A program made the position numbers and the translations under genes. Shown here piece by piece: positions 61,017 to 64,000 of a DNA stretch of 64,000 bases (the stretch's first letter is position 1; every line of letters begins with the position of its first letter). The notes beneath the pieces are model-generated. The model was not told where the DNA came from. It made no database searches and saw only the letters and a list, made by a program, of their open reading frames with translations. Location: positions 124,001-188,000 of the forward strand of contig NZ_JAPONB010000001.1 of the NCBI RefSeq assembly GCF_026676115.1, given 5' to 3'. Source of the DNA: Salinimicrobium sp. TH3. GTDB lineage: Bacteria; Bacteroidota; Bacteroidia; Flavobacteriales; Flavobacteriaceae.

Positions 61017-62531
61017 TTAGATCTCGTCCTCTCCGGCATCAAGGGCAACAAAGTTTCTTATCGCCTCGTTGGGTTCTATAATATTGTAACCATTCCAAAA
61101 ATCGGGGTTGTAAACTTTAAAAGTCTCATACTCGAAATTTTCGGGTTCTGGAATTTCAGAAAGTGCGGCCGCAGGCATGGTCTCAGATTCGTAGACCACC
61201 AATTGCAATTTATTCACCTGGCTTAGGTTGAATTTAAGGTCCAGATCCAGTTCATTCTGCTTACGGCGGCCGGGAACGTGCTTGTTCTTTTCGATGATGG
61301 TAAGCGGACGGTCAATCCCAACAGATTCGCCGGTCTCCCGTTCAAGATAGCTAAGGTTATACTTTCCTGCTTCATCTTTTACAAAGATCATCTTGCCCCG
61401 GTAAACGTCATCTTTAGTGCTTATTCCAAAAAGGCGGAATTTCTTCAGCGGTTTTACATTTTCATATTCCAGGCGGTGGACCCCGTAATCCTCTGTATTT
61501 ACATAGATCCTGCCTTTAAAATCGGCGCCCCTTTTTGGTTCAAAATCGATGACGTAAACTGTAGCATTGTCTATCCAGGCATAGCCGTTTTGAGTAAACC
61601 GGTACTTGTTAGCCTTGTCAAAAAGGTTAAAAGTGATGTCTTCTCTCCAGAACATCCCGTCCATAAGTCTGTTTATCCTGGAATTAGAATTCTTTTTGAG
61701 ATTCTTTTTCCTTTCGGCAAGAATTTTTTCTTTTTCTACGGGTGTTTTTTCTTTCTTTTCTTCTTTCACTAAAAATTCCTCTCTAAGTTCTTTCTCATCT
61801 ACCTTTACGCCTATGATCCCCGAACGTATCTTTAGGTAGGAGCGATCTTTAAGAGTGTTCATAAACAAGGAATTCAAACGGTCTGTCACTTGTTCCAGGG
61901 ATTGTGTGCTCTGTGGATCGTGAAGATTTGCAGCTTTTATTATATTCACTTTTTGGCTGTCAAAGTTCCCGTACATATCGGCCAGGATTTCTTTATAAGA
62001 ATCTGATACTTTTGGAATTTTAGAAGAGATCTCGTTCATGAGGTCCTGGTCTATACCGGCAATTGTACTTTTGTCCACTTCGAGGTCGAACCGGCGCACA
62101 TAACTAATATCCGACTCTCTTAAGAAGATCCTCTTCCTGCTGTTTTCAAAATTGTAGTTATTATTCACTTCTTCCTTTACTTTCTTAATGATCTCTTTTG
62201 CTGAAAGGTTTTTGTTAGAAAGAAATACTTCGCGCAGTTCAATGGTAGCAGGCTTTAGTAAAATGATCCCTTCGGAAATTTCTTTGGGTGCTATCTCGAG
62301 CAGCTCATATCCCAGGGAGGAGATCTTTATAATTTCGGGAGATTTTTCTTTTTGAGGGTTATAGCTGAAGGTTCCTTCTTCATTGGTCACCAGTCCCCGG
62401 TTTTCGGCAAAGATGACATTGGCGTAAGGAATAGGTTGTTTCGTGGCTGCGTCGAGTACCTGGGCACGTATCTCCTGTGCTTGTAAAACATGTACCTGAA
62501 GCAGCAGCAGAAAGGAAAGAAAGTATCTCAT
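61017..62531 (-). CDS. CarboxypepD_reg-like domain protein (exported)
   Basis: The 504-residue protein has a signal peptide ending VLQAQ. A CarboxypepD_reg-like beta-sandwich follows (AQVLDAATKQPIPYANVIF to SLGYELLEI, about 20-90). The rest is an unnamed domain with a highly charged lysine/glutamate segment (VKEEKKEKTPVEKEKILAE, about 255-275) and beta-rich parts (DFEPKRGADFKGRIYVNTED). It resembles the DUF5686-like or TonB-plug-preceding surface proteins of Bacteroidota but has no barrel. It probably sits in the periplasm or at the outer membrane. Confidence 0.8.
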   Translation of the reverse strand: MRYFLSFLLLLQVHVLQAQEIRAQVLDAATKQPIPYANVIFAENRGLVTNEEGTFSYNPQKEKSPEIIKISSLGYELLEIAPKEISEGIILLKPATIELREVFLSNKNLSAKEIIKKVKEEVNNNYNFENSRKRIFLRESDISYVRRFDLEVDKSTIAGIDQDLMNEISSKIPKVSDSYKEILADMYGNFDSQKVNIIKAANLHDPQSTQSLEQVTDRLNSLFMNTLKDRSYLKIRSGIIGVKVDEKELREEFLVKEEKKEKTPVEKEKILAERKKNLKKNSNSRINRLMDGMFWREDITFNLFDKANKYRFTQNGYAWIDNATVYVIDFEPKRGADFKGRIYVNTEDYGVHRLEYENVKPLKKFRLFGISTKDDVYRGKMIFVKDEAGKYNLSYLERETGESVGIDRPLTIIEKNKHVPGRRKQNELDLDLKFNLSQVNKLQLVVYESETMPAAALSEIPEPENFEYETFKVYNPDFWNGYNIIEPNEAIRNFVALDAGEDEI

Positions 62532-62668
62532 AGTAAACGGTTTACTTTAAGACGTATATGTTTTATGATTGTTACAAATTATGATGGTTTTCAGCATTAA
62601 CAAAATACTAACTAAAAACAATTGGCAGCAGGATGAAGGGTTTTCTAACTTTATAGAAAAGCCAATCT

Positions 62669-64000
62669 ATGACACGATCAATCTGGAAATCAACAGCCAC
62701 CAAATCTAATTTTCCTGTCCTTAGTGAGAATCTCGAGACCGAAATTGCAATTGTTGGTGGCGGGATAACGGGAATTACTGCAGCCTACCTCCTTGCGCGA
62801 TCGGGTAAAAAAGTAGTGTTGCTGGAAGCTGGAGCTCTTGGAGGAGGAACTACCGGCGACTCTACGGGAAACCTGTATGCTATGGTAGACAAACGTTTAC
62901 ACCATATCCAAAGTAAGTGGGATAAAGAGACCGCTTCAAAAGTTGCACAATCCCGGGCACAGGCCGTGAACCTGGTAGAGGAACTGGTGAACAGGTATGA
63001 AATAGACTGCAGTTTTAAGCGGGTCCCATGGTATTTGTTTAGTGAGACCGAAAAAAAAGATAAGACCATTGAGAAAGAGATAGAGGCAGCAAAAGATTAT
63101 GGATTGCCTATTGAAGAATTGCACGAACTGCCAATCCCTGTAAAGGTGAGTACGGCCATAAAAGTGGAAAATCAGGCCCAATTCAATCCCGCGGCTTTTG
63201 TACGGGGTCTGGCCGAACAAATAGACTCTGCAAATTGCAGGATCTTTGAAAATTCTGAAGTACATCATATAGAAAAGAAGGAGGAGCTAGTTCTTTCAAC
63301 ATCCTCCGGAACAGTGACAGCCAAAAAAATCATTTTAGCCACCCATACTCCCAAAGGAATCTACGGCTTGCAAACAGCTCTTTACCCGTACAGGGAATAC
63401 GCTATTGCGGCCAGATTGAAGTCTGGTGATTTTCCTGACGGGATCTACTGGGACACAGAAGCAGACTTCCACACTTCCATGAGAACCTACAGTAAAGGCA
63501 GTGATAACTACGTGTTGGTTCTTGGGGGGCATCACAAAGTAGGACAGGAAGACGATTACAGCCGTTTCTTTGACAAACTTGACGAAAATGCCCGGCGCTA
63601 TTTTGATGTGGAGGAAATCGAATACAGGTGGAGCGCCCAACATTATAAACCTGCCGATGGGTTGCCGTATATAGGAGAAAGTACAGATGACAATATCTAT
63701 TTGGCTACAGGTTTTTCCACAGATGGACTTACTTACGGAGTACTTGCTGCCATGATCCTGGATGACCAGCTTAACGGCCGGGAAAATGCCTGGAGGGATT
63801 TATACAAAGCCTCGAGGTTCACGCCGGTAAAATCTGCAAAGAATTTCATTAAAGAGAATATCAATGTCGCCAAACAATATCTAAAGGACCTGCCCGGGAA
63901 AGCTGAAGTTGATTCCTTAGAAGAGATCGGGCCCGGGCAGGGTAAAGTCATGGAGATCGAGAGGGAGAAATGGGCAGTTTACAGGGATGATAAGGGAGAG
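62669..64000 (+). CDS. FAD-dependent oxidoreductase with Rieske domain (3' partial)
   Basis: The frame from ATG 62669 runs to the right edge (444 codons). It has the FAD-binding start IAIVGGGITGITAAYLLARSG (GxGxxG, residues 29-35), a glycine-rich LEAGALGGGTTGDSTGN, and the DAO tail YKPADGLPYIGES...IYLATGFSTDGLTYG. The last residues (GKVMEIEREKWAVYRDDKGE) are the opening of a C-terminal Rieske [2Fe-2S] domain that is cut by the window. It is thus a DAO-Rieske fusion, probably a cytosolic amine or amino-acid oxidase. The full length would be about 510 residues. Confidence 0.85.
   Translation, partial: MTRSIWKSTATKSNFPVLSENLETEIAIVGGGITGITAAYLLARSGKKVVLLEAGALGGGTTGDSTGNLYAMVDKRLHHIQSKWDKETASKVAQSRAQAVNLVEELVNRYEIDCSFKRVPWYLFSETEKKDKTIEKEIEAAKDYGLPIEELHELPIPVKVSTAIKVENQAQFNPAAFVRGLAEQIDSANCRIFENSEVHHIEKKEELVLSTSSGTVTAKKIILATHTPKGIYGLQTALYPYREYAIAARLKSGDFPDGIYWDTEADFHTSMRTYSKGSDNYVLVLGGHHKVGQEDDYSRFFDKLDENARRYFDVEEIEYRWSAQHYKPADGLPYIGESTDDNIYLATGFSTDGLTYGVLAAMILDDQLNGRENAWRDLYKASRFTPVKSAKNFIKENINVAKQYLKDLPGKAEVDSLEEIGPGQGKVMEIEREKWAVYRDDKGE

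Overview
The window looks like a chromosomal stretch from a marine or soil member of the Flavobacteriaceae (Bacteroidota), close to the Gramella / Salegentibacter / Zunongwangia type. The reasons are the gene families present (bifunctional ornithine/glycine-lipid acyltransferase, four-gene ligase-associated DNA repair cluster, M13 and M28 lipoprotein or membrane peptidases, CarboxypepD_reg-like surface protein), the lack of Shine-Dalgarno sites, TAnnTTTG-type promoter boxes, moderate to low GC, and many short palindromic intergenic repeats. No rRNA, tRNA, prophage or CRISPR array was seen. Species identity is inference.

Layout. 1-6.8 kb: end of a membrane transporter, YwbE, an NAD(P)-binding protein, OlsF-like acyltransferase, aspartate kinase with a coupled GNAT, fructose-1,6-bisphosphatase and a TerB-like protein. 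6.9-13.7 kb: the ligase-associated DNA damage cluster (MBL exonuclease, ATP-dependent ligase, Lhr-like helicase, PdeM), interrupted between ligase and helicase by a nuclease pseudogene bracketed by two copies of a palindromic element. 13.7-18.4 kb: a REP-like repeat cluster around a RAYT-type transposase, then mfd, which carries an in-frame palindrome. 18.4-25 kb: Na+/H+ antiporter, DUF389 and DUF421 membrane proteins, YraN, a lipoprotein and metG. 25-29.7 kb: a GIY-YIG pseudogene between repeats, an HDAC-like deacetylase, two related membrane proteins and three tandem ssb paralogues. 29.8-33.6 kb: a four-gene ABC-ATPase operon, a GNAT, a six-copy 89-bp palindromic array and a zinc-ribbon protein. 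33.6-40 kb: CBS protein, M28 peptidase, an SDR-like protein without a normal start codon, an 11-residue-repeat coiled-coil protein, YegP and an erythromycin-esterase-like protein. 40-49.6 kb: an AT-rich accessory stretch of small membrane proteins, lipoproteins, an XRE regulator, a PanE-like reductase with a methyltransferase, a class C serine hydrolase and a solitary AAA-DUF4435 ATPase bounded by short inverted repeats. 49.6-64 kb: RidA, TauE, EamA, rhodanese, RluA, MFS, CIA30, M13 peptidase, an NTF2-like protein, a second REP-like array, a CarboxypepD_reg protein and the start of a FAD/Rieske oxidoreductase.

The strongest unexplained theme is that separate families of palindromic or inverted repeats each enclose one small nuclease-type or defence-type gene: a RAYT HUH transposase, a DUF559 nuclease, a GIY-YIG nuclease and an AAA-DUF4435 ATPase. 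In three of the four the gene's stop codon lies inside the repeat. Two of the four genes (DUF559 and GIY-YIG) are broken by a single in-frame nonsense codon. This resembles the REP/RAYT relationship extended to other nuclease families, and it is the best candidate here for an undescribed system.
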